A DNA stretch of 8,628 nucleotides from a bacterium. GTDB taxonomy: Bacteria > Bacillota > Clostridia > Oscillospirales > CAG-272. The position numbers were made by a program, and so were the translations under genes. Numbering within the stretch: position 1 is the first letter of the stretch; every line of letters begins with the position of its first letter. Location: NCBI GenBank assembly GCA_004558975.1, contig SFZB01000043.1:1-8628 (forward strand), written 5' to 3'. The notes under the pieces were generated by a model that saw only the letters and a program-made list of their open reading frames with translations, made no database searches and was not told where the DNA came from. Below are positions 1-5,897 of this stretch, piece after piece.

Positions 1-1686
1 CGCTCCCCGCTCTGGATGCGCCGCCGTCTGCTCCTGACGGGTCATAAGCCGATCAACGCCATTGTCGATATCACGAACTACGTCCTGACCGAGCTCGGTC
101 AGCCGATGCACGCCTTCGACCTCTCCGACCTCGCGGGCGAGAAGATCATCGTGCGCCGCGCCGCGGCGGGGGAGAAGATCACCACCCTCGACGAGAAGGA
201 GTTTGCGCTGAATCCCGACGTGCTCGTCATCTGCGATACGGAGAAGCCGGTCGCGCTTGCCGGCATCATGGGCGGGCTCAACAGCGAGATTAAGCCGACG
301 ACGGGCGAGGTGCTGTTTGAATGCGCCAAGTTCGCGCGCGACAATATCCGCCACACCTCCCGCGCCCTCGGGCAGTCCTCCGACTCCTCGCACCGCTATG
401 AGAAGGGCGTGGACGAATACACAACCGGCAAAGCCATGGCACGCGCCCTCCACCTCGTCGAAGAACTGGGCTGCGGTACCGTGACCGAAACGCACATCGA
501 CCGCCGCGCCGTGGCGGAACCGGAGCCGCTCACCATTACCACCTCGTTCGAGAAACTGAACCGCGTGCTCGGGATCGAAGTGCCGCGCACGACGGTCGTC
601 AATATCCTGACGCGCATGCAGTACACCGTTACGGTCAGCGGCGATGCCCTGACGGCGGTGGCGCCGCTCTTCCGCGAGGACATTGAGGATTATCCCGACC
701 TCGCCGAGGACATCATCAAGATGTACGGCTATGAGCATATCACCCCGCGCCTCCTGACCCCCGCGTCCATTACGGCGGGCGGCTACACAAAGGCACAGCA
801 GCAGGCGCTGAAACTCAAAGAGACGCTGGTCGAAGAAGGCTACTTTGAACTGATCAACTACTCGTTCTATGCCCGTGCCGACCTTGACCTCCTGCGCCTC
901 GGCACAGACGACCCGCGCCGTAACGTCGTCGCGCTCCAGAATCCGCTCAGCGAAAACTACGCGATCATGCGCTCGACGCTCGTCCCCTCTCTGCTCTCCA
1001 TCCTCTCGCACAATCAGAAGCGCGGACACGCGGGTGGCAGATTCTTTGAACTTGCGAACCGCTTTATCCCGGGCGAGACAGGCACGCTCCCGACCGAGAA
1101 ACAGACGCTCTGCTTCGCGCTTTACGGCGACGATGAATCCTTCTTCACGGCAAAAGGCGCGCCCGAGGCGATCGCCGACGCATTCGGCATCCGTCTCACC
1201 TACGAGCGCGGCAACCAGCCGTTCCTCCACCCCGGCGAAACGGCGAAGATTCTGCTCGCCGAAGAGGAGATCGGGTATTTCGGGCGGCTGTCCTATGAGG
1301 TCGCCGAGGCGGCAGAGCTCGCCGGTAACGTGTATGTCGGTGAGATCGACTATGAGAGACTTGCCGCCGCGTTCCCGGAGCTGATTCGTTTCGCGCCGAT
1401 TCCGAAGTTCCCGCCTGTCACGCGTGACCTCGCGCTGCTCGCCGACGAAGCGATCACCTGCGGCGAGATCACCGAAGTGATTCACTCTGCCTGCAAGCAG
1501 GTGAGCGAGATCGACCTCTTCGACGTCTACCGCTCCGAGCAGATCGGCGCCGGTAAAAAGTCCATGGCGTTCGGTCTTACCTTCCTCCCCACGGGCGACG
1601 AGCCGCTCGCGCCGGAAGCCGTCGATAAGTTCGTCGATAAGATCCTGAAATCCCTCGCCTTCCGTCTCCACGTCGCCATCCGCTGA
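1..1686 (+). CDS. pheT: Phenylalanine--tRNA ligase beta subunit, 3' part (5' end outside window)
   Basis: The beta subunit of the PheRS alpha2/beta2 heterotetramer, which charges tRNA-Phe in the cytoplasm and edits mischarged Tyr-tRNA-Phe. The frame is open from base 1 and matches the family before the first ATG (position 16), reading SPLWMRRRLL, so that ATG is internal and the gene is cut by the window edge. The visible 561 residues compare with about 800 for the full protein; the N-terminal EMAP-like and B1 regions are missing. In order: B3/B4 editing domain to about residue 165, with INAIVDITNYV, GQPMHAFD and SSHRYEKGVD (about 129-138); B5 domain about 180-245, ending in an acidic stretch then KMYGY; catalytic-like core about 250-460; FDX-ACB anticodon-binding domain from about 466 to the end (PKFPPVTRDLALL). 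pheS is expected just upstream, as in most bacteria, but is not visible. The downstream hairpin ends the transcript. No frameshift was seen. Confidence 0.97.
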   Translation, partial: RSPLWMRRRLLLTGHKPINAIVDITNYVLTELGQPMHAFDLSDLAGEKIIVRRAAAGEKITTLDEKEFALNPDVLVICDTEKPVALAGIMGGLNSEIKPTTGEVLFECAKFARDNIRHTSRALGQSSDSSHRYEKGVDEYTTGKAMARALHLVEELGCGTVTETHIDRRAVAEPEPLTITTSFEKLNRVLGIEVPRTTVVNILTRMQYTVTVSGDALTAVAPLFREDIEDYPDLAEDIIKMYGYEHITPRLLTPASITAGGYTKAQQQALKLKETLVEEGYFELINYSFYARADLDLLRLGTDDPRRNVVALQNPLSENYAIMRSTLVPSLLSILSHNQKRGHAGGRFFELANRFIPGETGTLPTEKQTLCFALYGDDESFFTAKGAPEAIADAFGIRLTYERGNQPFLHPGETAKILLAEEEIGYFGRLSYEVAEAAELAGNVYVGEIDYERLAAAFPELIRFAPIPKFPPVTRDLALLADEAITCGEITEVIHSACKQVSEIDLFDVYRSEQIGAGKKSMAFGLTFLPTGDEPLAPEAVDKFVDKILKSLAFRLHVAIR

Positions 1687-1763
1687 CGCGGAGCCCCGCG
1701 GCGCAACTGCCGTCAGGCACCGCCACGCGGAACAGAAGCGCAAACGATCCCCTATCAAAACCG

Positions 1764-1801
1764 CCGCGCGGAGCCGTATTTTTCGGCTCCGCGCGGTTTT
1801 T
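1764..1801 (+). terminator. Intrinsic terminator of pheT
   Basis: A perfect 13-bp GC-rich stem (arms 1764-1776 and 1784-1796, starting CCGCGCGG) closes a 7-base loop and is followed directly by TTTTT, then more T-rich sequence to about 1808. It lies 78 bases after the pheT stop and separates the pheT transcript from the serS promoter. The bases between stop and hairpin show no gene. Confidence 0.93.
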
Positions 1802-1913
1802 CTTGTTTTGCCAAACGTCGCCCGACTTCACGCTCTTTCGGTCTTTCGGCGCTCTCTCGCCGCGAGGACGCTTCCCCCGTTTTGCGCTCTCCCGGCACCG
1901 TGCGAAAAACCGC

Positions 1914-1942
1914 TTGACAAACGGCGGGCGCTTGGATATAAT
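1914..1942 (+). promoter_or_regulatory. SigA-type promoter of the serS T-box leader
   Basis: TTGACA at 1914-1919 and TATAAT at 1937-1942 are both exact consensus hexamers with a 17-bp spacer. Transcription should start near 1949, just ahead of the T-box leader. The perfect match suggests a strong constitutive promoter, leaving regulation to the downstream riboswitch. Confidence 0.93.
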
Positions 1943-1948
1943 AATACA

Positions 1949-2180
1949 CAGTAAAGGCAAAACACGATATAGAAAAGCCATGACGGAGAAAAGTAACCGA
2001 AACGGGTCGCTCCAAGAGACGGGTGTGCGAGGCTGTGACGCACCCGGCGAAACCCACGGTGGATTCCGCTCCCGAGCCGCCGGCGATGAGCCGCGCCGTA
2101 CCCGCCGCGTCAGTGCGAGAGAGTGAAACACCAAGGTGGTACCGTGCGTTTTCGCACCCTTGTCGCAAGGGTGCTTTTTA
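1949..2180 (+). promoter_or_regulatory. T-box riboswitch (serine-specific) controlling serS
   Basis: This leader RNA senses uncharged tRNA-Ser and allows serS transcription when serine charging is low. Stem I can be traced as nested pairs: GGAG 1985-1988 with CTCC 2069-2072; ACCG 1996-1999 with CGGT 2057-2060; GGGT 2004-2007 with ACCC 2052-2055; and a distal stem GGG..TGCG with CGCACCC (2039-2045). Conserved elements are present: an AGTA loop-E strand (1992-1995), AGAGA (2015-2019) and GCTGTGA in the apical loop (2032-2038). The specifier codon is probably TCC (Ser) at 2065-2067, facing AGTA. The T-box AAGGTGGTACCG (2133-2144) forms the antiterminator: CAAGG 2132-2136 pairs with CCTTG 2158-2162, bulge TGGTACC, then GTGCG 2144-2148 pairs with CGCAC 2153-2157. 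This excludes the terminator hairpin. About 60 bases lie between stem I and the T-box, with a possible short stem (CGGC 2081-2084 with GCCG 2090-2093). The exact 5' end is inferred from the promoter. Confidence 0.95.
2154..2179 (+). terminator. Regulated terminator of the serS T-box
   Basis: A 9-bp stem (GCACCCTTG 2154-2162 with CAAGGGTGC 2166-2174), 3-base loop and a TTTTT tract at 2175-2179. Its 5' arm shares bases with the 3' strand of the antiterminator, so the two folds exclude each other. It forms when charged tRNA-Ser leaves the T-box unpaired. Confidence 0.93.
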
Positions 2181-2210
2181 TTTTTCATCAAATATGCAAG
2201 ACTGAAAATC

Positions 2211-2215
2211 GGAGG
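2211..2215 (+). promoter_or_regulatory. Ribosome binding site that fixes the serS start
   Basis: GGAGG lies 9 bases before the ATG at 2225. It rules out the longer reading from GTG at 2123, which would begin inside the T-box and run through its terminator. Confidence 0.9.
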
Positions 2216-2224
2216 AAACCAACC

Positions 2225-3511
2225 ATGCTCGACATGAAGTTCCTCAGGGAAAACCCTGAGATCGTCAAGGAAAACATCCGCAAGAAATTCCAGGATCAGA
2301 AACTCCCGCTCGTCGATGAAGTCATCGCGCTCGACGCGGAACTGCGCCGCTACAAGACCGAGGCGGACACCCTGCGTGCGAACCGCAACAAACTCTCGAA
2401 GCAGATCGGCGCGCTGATGGCGCAGAAAAAAACCGAGGAAGCGGAAGCCGTCAAGGCACAGGTCGCCGCAGACGCGAAACGCCTCGCAGAGCTTGAAGCG
2501 CTCGAGGGCGAGTACGAAGAAAAAATCAAAAGAATCATGATGGTGATCCCGAACATCATCGACCCGAGCGTCCCCGTCGGGCGCGATGACAGCGAGAATG
2601 TCGAGATCGAGCGGTTCGGCGAACCCGTCGTCCCGGATTTCGAGATTCCCTATCATACCGACATCATGGAGCGTTTCGACGGCATCGACCTCGACGCGGC
2701 GCGCCGCGTCGCCGGGAACGGCTTCTACTACCTCATGGGCGACATCGCCCGCCTGCACTCCGCCGTCATTTCCTACGCGCGTGACTTTATGATCAATCGT
2801 GGTTTCACCTACTGCGTGCCGCCGTTCATGATCCGCGCCGACGTCGTGACCGGGGTCATGTCTTTCGCCGAGATGGAGAATATGATGTACAAGATTGAGG
2901 GCGAGGATCTCTACCTCATCGGTACGTCCGAGCACTCCATGATCGGTAAGTTCATCGACACCATTACCCCCGAGGAGAAGCTGCCCTACACACTGACGTC
3001 CTACTCCCCCTGCTTCCGCAAGGAAAAGGGCGCGCACGGCATCGAAGAGCGCGGCGTCTACCGCATCCACCAGTTTGAGAAGCAGGAGATGATCGTCGTC
3101 TGCAAGCCCGAGGACTCCAAGATGTGGTTTGACAAACTGTGGCAGAACACCGTCGACCTCTTCCGCTCGATGGACATTCCCGTCCGCACGCTGGAATGCT
3201 GCTCCGGCGACCTCGCAGACCTCAAGGTCAAGTCGCTCGACGTCGAGGCATGGTCGCCGCGGCAGAAGAAGTATTTCGAGGTCGGTTCCTGCTCCAACCT
3301 CGGTGACGCACAGGCGCGCCGCCTGCGTATCCGTGTGAACGGCGCAAACGGCAAGTACTTCGCCCATACGCTGAACAACACGGTCGTCGCCCCGCCTCGT
3401 ATGCTGATCGCCTTCCTCGAGAACAATCTCGAGGCGGACGGCTCGGTGCGTATTCCCGCTGTCCTGCGCCCCTACATGGGCGGCACCGAGAAACTCGTGC
3501 CGAAACATTAA
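2225..3511 (+). CDS. serS: Serine--tRNA ligase, with archaeal/eukaryal-like active-site motifs
   Basis: A cytoplasmic class II synthetase that charges tRNA-Ser (and tRNA-Sec where present) with serine using ATP. It has 428 residues, normal for the family. The start is set by GGAGG and by the typical opening MLDxKFLRENPE. Residues about 30-105 form the charged helical arm (coiled coil) that grips the long variable arm of tRNA-Ser. The catalytic core follows: motif 1 around 175-200, serine-binding TSE at 234-236, motif 2 at 264-288 (FRKEKGAHG, then RIHQFEKQE), and motif 3 around 381-400 with the ATP-binding Arg at 392. TSEH and HTLNNT, with DGSVRIPAVLRPYMGG at the end, look like archaeal or eukaryal SerRS; common bacterial enzymes have TAEVP and TLNGSGLAVGR. 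PPR in motif 3 is also unusual. The T-box and sole local copy suggest that this is the working housekeeping enzyme. Identity is certain; the subtype is my inference. Confidence 0.97.
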   Translation: MLDMKFLRENPEIVKENIRKKFQDQKLPLVDEVIALDAELRRYKTEADTLRANRNKLSKQIGALMAQKKTEEAEAVKAQVAADAKRLAELEALEGEYEEKIKRIMMVIPNIIDPSVPVGRDDSENVEIERFGEPVVPDFEIPYHTDIMERFDGIDLDAARRVAGNGFYYLMGDIARLHSAVISYARDFMINRGFTYCVPPFMIRADVVTGVMSFAEMENMMYKIEGEDLYLIGTSEHSMIGKFIDTITPEEKLPYTLTSYSPCFRKEKGAHGIEERGVYRIHQFEKQEMIVVCKPEDSKMWFDKLWQNTVDLFRSMDIPVRTLECCSGDLADLKVKSLDVEAWSPRQKKYFEVGSCSNLGDAQARRLRIRVNGANGKYFAHTLNNTVVAPPRMLIAFLENNLEADGSVRIPAVLRPYMGGTEKLVPKH

Positions 3512-3538
3512 AGCACTTTATTTCCCGGAAAATATACG

Positions 3539-3569
3539 AAAGAGGAGCCGTATTTGACGGCTCCTCTTT
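3539..3569. terminator. Terminator between the convergent serS and rnc genes
   Basis: A perfect 13-bp stem (AAAGAGGAGCCGT 3539-3551 with its complement at 3557-3569) around a 5-base loop. The stem ends in TTT, followed by GTGTTT on the + strand and by CGTATATTTT on the - strand. Placed 27 bases after the serS stop and 45 bases beyond the rnc stop, it probably serves both. The U-tracts are interrupted, so strength is uncertain. Confidence 0.8.
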
Positions 3570-3614
3570 GTGTTTGATGTGCATTGTTACGCGCTCCCGC
3601 GACAGCGGCGGCTT

Positions 3615-4391
3615 TTAGTGTCCCCCGTCTGTCGGGGTGCTCCCGTCCCCCTCCGCTGTCAGCATCGGCAGGCATTGTGCCGCCGCCGCTTTTTCCGCCT
3701 TGGGGCGGGAGGTGCCCGTCGCCTCGACCGGGGGATACCCCTCGACCGTCAGGCGTACATGAAACGTCTTGGCATGCTCGGGACCGTCGGTGCCGACGAC
3801 CTCATAATCGTAACCGATATGCCGCTTTTCGCACCATTCCTTGACGGCACTCTTGGGGTCCTTCTCGACGCGACCCGCGCGGCGGTCGAGCAGGCGATCG
3901 ACGTCGTCGAGCCGACGCACCACGTCCAGTATCACGGAAAAGTCCATGCCGCAGTCAAGCGCCACGGCGGCAATGATGCTCTCGAACAGATCTTCGTTCG
4001 GCGAATCCTGCTCCAGCACGTTCTGATTGATATCCCCGCGGGAGAGCCGCAGATACCGATTGACGCCGAGGCGGCGCACCGCGTCCGCGAGGGCGTGCCC
4101 GTCGCTCATGTTGCTCCTGATAATAGAGAAATCTTTCTCGGAAAAACGGGTGACGAGCCCCCGCCGCCCGATCTCGCCGTACCGCTCGAGGAGCAGATAT
4201 GCCAGCATCGCGGACAGCACGCTGTCGCCGAAGAACTCCAGGACTTCATTCGACTGTGTGTCGGCGGCGCGCCCGCCCTGTGCGAGTTCGTTTACGTAAG
4301 ACGACCTTGTGAATGCCTGACGCAGGAGCGCCGGATTCCGAAAGTGATAGCCGATGGTTTCTTCCACAGATGCGATCATATGTTCTGTCAT
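3615..4391 (-). CDS. rnc: Ribonuclease III
   Basis: A double-strand-specific endoribonuclease that processes rRNA precursors and cuts structured mRNAs and sense/antisense duplexes in the cytoplasm. It has 258 residues, slightly longer than the usual 225-240. The catalytic domain (about 8-160) carries the signature NEVLEFFGDSVL (48-59), giving metal-binding Glu52 and Asp56, and EDLFESIIAAVALD (133-146), giving Asp134 and Glu137, so all four catalytic acids are kept. A double-stranded RNA-binding domain spans about 178-245 (DPKSAVKEW to KAEKAAAAQCL), followed by a short Gly/Thr-rich tail. The ATG is preceded by GGGAG (4400-4404, 8-base spacing) inside the upstream gene and overlaps its TGA as ATGA, so translation is probably coupled. 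In many Bacillota rnc sits with smc and ftsY; neither is adjacent here. It ends facing serS, with a shared terminator. Confidence 0.96.
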   Translation of the reverse strand: MTEHMIASVEETIGYHFRNPALLRQAFTRSSYVNELAQGGRAADTQSNEVLEFFGDSVLSAMLAYLLLERYGEIGRRGLVTRFSEKDFSIIRSNMSDGHALADAVRRLGVNRYLRLSRGDINQNVLEQDSPNEDLFESIIAAVALDCGMDFSVILDVVRRLDDVDRLLDRRAGRVEKDPKSAVKEWCEKRHIGYDYEVVGTDGPEHAKTFHVRLTVEGYPPVEATGTSRPKAEKAAAAQCLPMLTAEGDGSTPTDGGH

Positions 4392-4714
4392 GTGTGTTTC
4401 TCCCTTCTCCCCGTCCCCGGTGCCGGTTCCGGCAGTGCCGCGTACATCGCGTCGAAAAGCCGCCGGAGCAGACCCCGGTCGTCCGTCTCTTCGACGAGCA
4501 GCATTTCTTTCGCCCCCTCATAAGGCACCTCGCGGGGCGCCCCCGGCAGGACGGCACACGCCGCGTCGATCGGTTTCACGAGCAGGCGGTTGTCGTACAC
4601 CCCGCCGACGTGCTTCCCGAGATAATAGAGCAGGTACTCGCCCATCATCGCCCGCGCGGTCAGCCCCGGGCACCCGCCGAGAATATAGTTTCTGAATTCC
4701 TGACTGCTTGCCAA
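4388..4714 (-). CDS. TfoX N-terminal-domain protein (stand-alone), TTG start
   Basis: A 108-residue protein that matches the TfoX_N family along its length: MASSQEF at the start, ARAMMGEYLLYYLGK (20-34), GGVYDNRLLVKP (37-48), VPYEGAKEMLLVEE (63-76), and LFDAMYAALPEP near the end. There is no C-terminal TfoX domain, so it should not be called a competence regulator; stand-alone TfoX_N proteins are widespread in Bacillota and their role is not established. The start is TTG at 4712-4714, supported by GGGGAGG 6 bases upstream and by the family's usual MASS opening. It begins 15 bases after the HxlR-like stub and overlaps rnc by ATGA, implying a co-transcribed, coupled unit. It appears cytoplasmic: no signal peptide or membrane segment. 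The family call is firm; function is unknown. Confidence 0.9.
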   Translation of the reverse strand: MASSQEFRNYILGGCPGLTARAMMGEYLLYYLGKHVGGVYDNRLLVKPIDAACAVLPGAPREVPYEGAKEMLLVEETDDRGLLRRLFDAMYAALPEPAPGTGRREKHT

Positions 4715-4720
4715 GTTGTT

Positions 4721-4727
4721 CCTCCCC
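4721..4727 (-). promoter_or_regulatory. Ribosome binding site that fixes a TTG start for the TfoX_N gene
   Basis: GGGGAGG on the - strand, 6 bases before TTG (4714-4712). No in-frame ATG sits at a suitable distance. The site starts 2 bases after the stop codon of the upstream stub, which would favour coupled translation. Confidence 0.88.
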
Positions 4728-4729
4728 CG

Positions 4730-4882
4730 TCAGAGGTTTTTGTACTCTGTCCCCCACGTCGCCATCGCGTCGAGGATAGGTCCCAGCGTCTCGCCGGGCG
4801 GGCTCAGCGCGTATTCGACCCGCGGCGGCACCCGGTAAACGGGCTTTCTTGCCTTCACCCGCATCGTCTGCTTTTTCGGCAT
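4730..4882 (-). pseudogene. HxlR-type transcriptional regulator stub (C-terminal half only)
   Basis: A 50-codon frame (MPKKQTMRVKARK, then YRVPPRVEYALSPPGETLG and PILDAMATWGTEY). Residues 16-46 match the end of the HxlR winged-helix domain: the wing ending in PPRVEYxL, xxGxxL, then the last helix PILDAMxxWGxEY that contributes to dimerisation. The preceding half of the domain, with IGGKW, the recognition helix and ISQRMLTxxLRxLE, is absent. The frame hits a TAA just upstream of the ATG, and I found no matching N-terminal sequence in any frame up to the pflA terminator, so this is a 5' deletion rather than a simple frameshift. No strong ribosome binding site precedes the ATG. It could still be translated as a small protein, since a promoter-like sequence lies 27 bases upstream and TfoX_N and rnc follow directly. 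The resemblance is by recognition of the family pattern only. Confidence 0.68.
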
Positions 4883-4908
4883 GGATCGCTCTGATGATCT
4901 GTCCCTTT

Positions 4909-4937
4909 ATTATGACACGGCAACCGCCTTTTTGCAA
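4909..4937 (-). promoter_or_regulatory. Candidate promoter of the HxlR stub-TfoX_N-rnc unit
   Basis: On the - strand, TTGCAA (4937-4932) and CATAAT (4914-4909) are separated by exactly 17 bp. Each differs from consensus by one or two bases. The expected start is near 4902, about 20 bases before the stub's ATG. No better promoter was found between the pflA hairpin and this unit. Confidence 0.62.
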
Positions 4938-5015
4938 GCCCCCGTTAAAGGTTCTTTTGATCCCCATGGCTAAGCCATACATACCTCTGGCGCCGCCCCG
5001 TCGTCAATCGTGACA

Positions 5016-5045
5016 CAACAGCCGTGGCAGTCGCCACGGCTGTTG
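5016..5045 (-). terminator. Hairpin downstream of pflA, probable terminator
   Basis: A perfect 13-bp stem (CAACAGCCGTGGC 5016-5028 with its complement 5033-5045) and a 4-base loop, 33 bases beyond the pflA stop. Its position suits the end of the pfl transcript. On the - strand, however, the stem is followed by TGTCACGATTG, not a clean U-tract; the better T-run (CTTTTG) is on the + strand. Confidence 0.6.
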
Positions 5046-5077
5046 CTTTTGAAAAAGAGAGCGACGCGGAGGTCGCC

Positions 5078-5827
5078 TCATTCGCACAGGATTTTTTTCG
5101 CTCTCTCAACGGCGTCGGCGGTCGGCGCCGGCACACCCGCGAGCCGATAGGCGATGCCGAGCTTCTCATACTTCGGCACGCCGAGCGTGTGGTACGGCAG
5201 CACCTCGACGCGCTCCACCGCCGTCGGCGAGATCCCGCGCAGGCTGTCAATAAAGGCGCGGAGCGCCGAGAGATCCCCCTCGTCGTCCGTGTACCCCGGC
5301 ACCAGTACGTGGCGGATCCACATATGCCCGCCATGCTCGGTGATATACCGCGCGAAGTCCAGAATGTTCTCATTCCCGACCCCCGTCAGCCGACGGTGTT
5401 TGTCGGGGTCAATGTGCTTGATATCCAAGAGAAATAAGTCGGTCAGGTCAAAGAGCGGGCGGAAACATGCAAGCCACGTCTCTTCCCGCGTGAACGGGTG
5501 CCCTGCGGTATCGAGCGTCGTGTGGACGCCCTTCTCTTTCGCGAGGCGGAACAATTCCGTGACGAACTCCATCTGCATCAGCGCCTCGCCGCCGCTGACC
5601 GTGATGCCGCCCCCGTTTTTCCAGTAATGATGATAGCGGTACGCGGCGGCGAACGCCTCCTCCGGCGTCGCCGTGTAACTCCCGGGCGCCTCTTTTGCCC
5701 ATGTCTCCGGGTTGTGGCAGTAGAGGCAGCGCATGGGACACCCCTGCAAAAACAGGATATACCGCACGCCGGGACCGTCGACCGCCCCGAACGTTTCAAT
5801 GCTGTTGATGATGCCTTTCGTGCTCAT
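5078..5827 (-). CDS. pflA: Pyruvate formate-lyase-activating enzyme (radical SAM)
   Basis: This cytoplasmic enzyme cleaves S-adenosylmethionine reductively and abstracts a hydrogen from the conserved glycine of PflB, creating the glycyl radical needed for catalysis. It has 249 residues, the usual size. The N-terminus has the family pattern SIETFGAVDGPGVRYILFLQGC, shown here in parts: SIETFGAVDGPG (9-20) then the [4Fe-4S] cluster motif CPMRCLYC (Cys30, Cys34, Cys37). SAM-binding GGE follows at 79-81 (TVSGGEAL), then DTAG (106-109), the LLDIKH strand (133-138) and LPYH (210-213). There is no extra ferredoxin-like cluster insert, unlike activases of other glycyl radical enzymes, which favours PflA over a homologue. 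The ATG has AAGGAGG (5836-5842) 8 bases upstream. It follows pflB by 70 bases and shares its transcript through a hairpin that may limit its expression. Confidence 0.96.
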   Translation of the reverse strand: MSTKGIINSIETFGAVDGPGVRYILFLQGCPMRCLYCHNPETWAKEAPGSYTATPEEAFAAAYRYHHYWKNGGGITVSGGEALMQMEFVTELFRLAKEKGVHTTLDTAGHPFTREETWLACFRPLFDLTDLFLLDIKHIDPDKHRRLTGVGNENILDFARYITEHGGHMWIRHVLVPGYTDDEGDLSALRAFIDSLRGISPTAVERVEVLPYHTLGVPKYEKLGIAYRLAGVPAPTADAVERAKKILCE

Positions 5828-5847
5828 GGCGCGAGCCTCCTTTGGAG

Positions 5848-5880
5848 AAAGAAACCTTGCCGCGGCGGCAAGGTTTCTTT
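5848..5880 (-). terminator. Intercistronic hairpin between pflB and pflA (leaky terminator)
   Basis: A perfect 14-bp stem, read on the - strand as AAAGAAACCTTGCC (5880-5867) and its complement (5861-5848), with a 5-base GC loop. The 3' arm ends in TTTCTTT, giving a U-rich exit. The pflA ribosome binding site starts only 5 bases later, and no separate pflA promoter fits between, so termination should be partial. This would give more PflB than activase. Confidence 0.82.
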
Positions 5881-5897
5881 TAAATGTTGTCGGCAGA

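Noticed and set aside
2123..2224. Upstream GTG start for serS adding 34 residues
   Set aside because: It begins in the T-box antiterminator and passes through the terminator. The ATG at 2225 has GGAGG and the standard family N-terminus.
1577..3508. Long - strand open frame (643 codons) across the pheT end, T-box and serS
   Set aside because: It runs antisense through the terminator, promoter and T-box as well as serS, and its translation is low-complexity with no family resemblance.
3570..4523. + strand open frame (317 codons) opposite rnc
   Set aside because: It is antisense to rnc, which retains all catalytic motifs, and it has no ribosome binding site or recognisable domain.
4966..4979. 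Short inverted repeat (ATGGC-TAA-GCCAT) upstream of the HxlR stub
   Set aside because: Only 5 bp with a 3-base loop; it is upstream of the promoter and easily due to chance.
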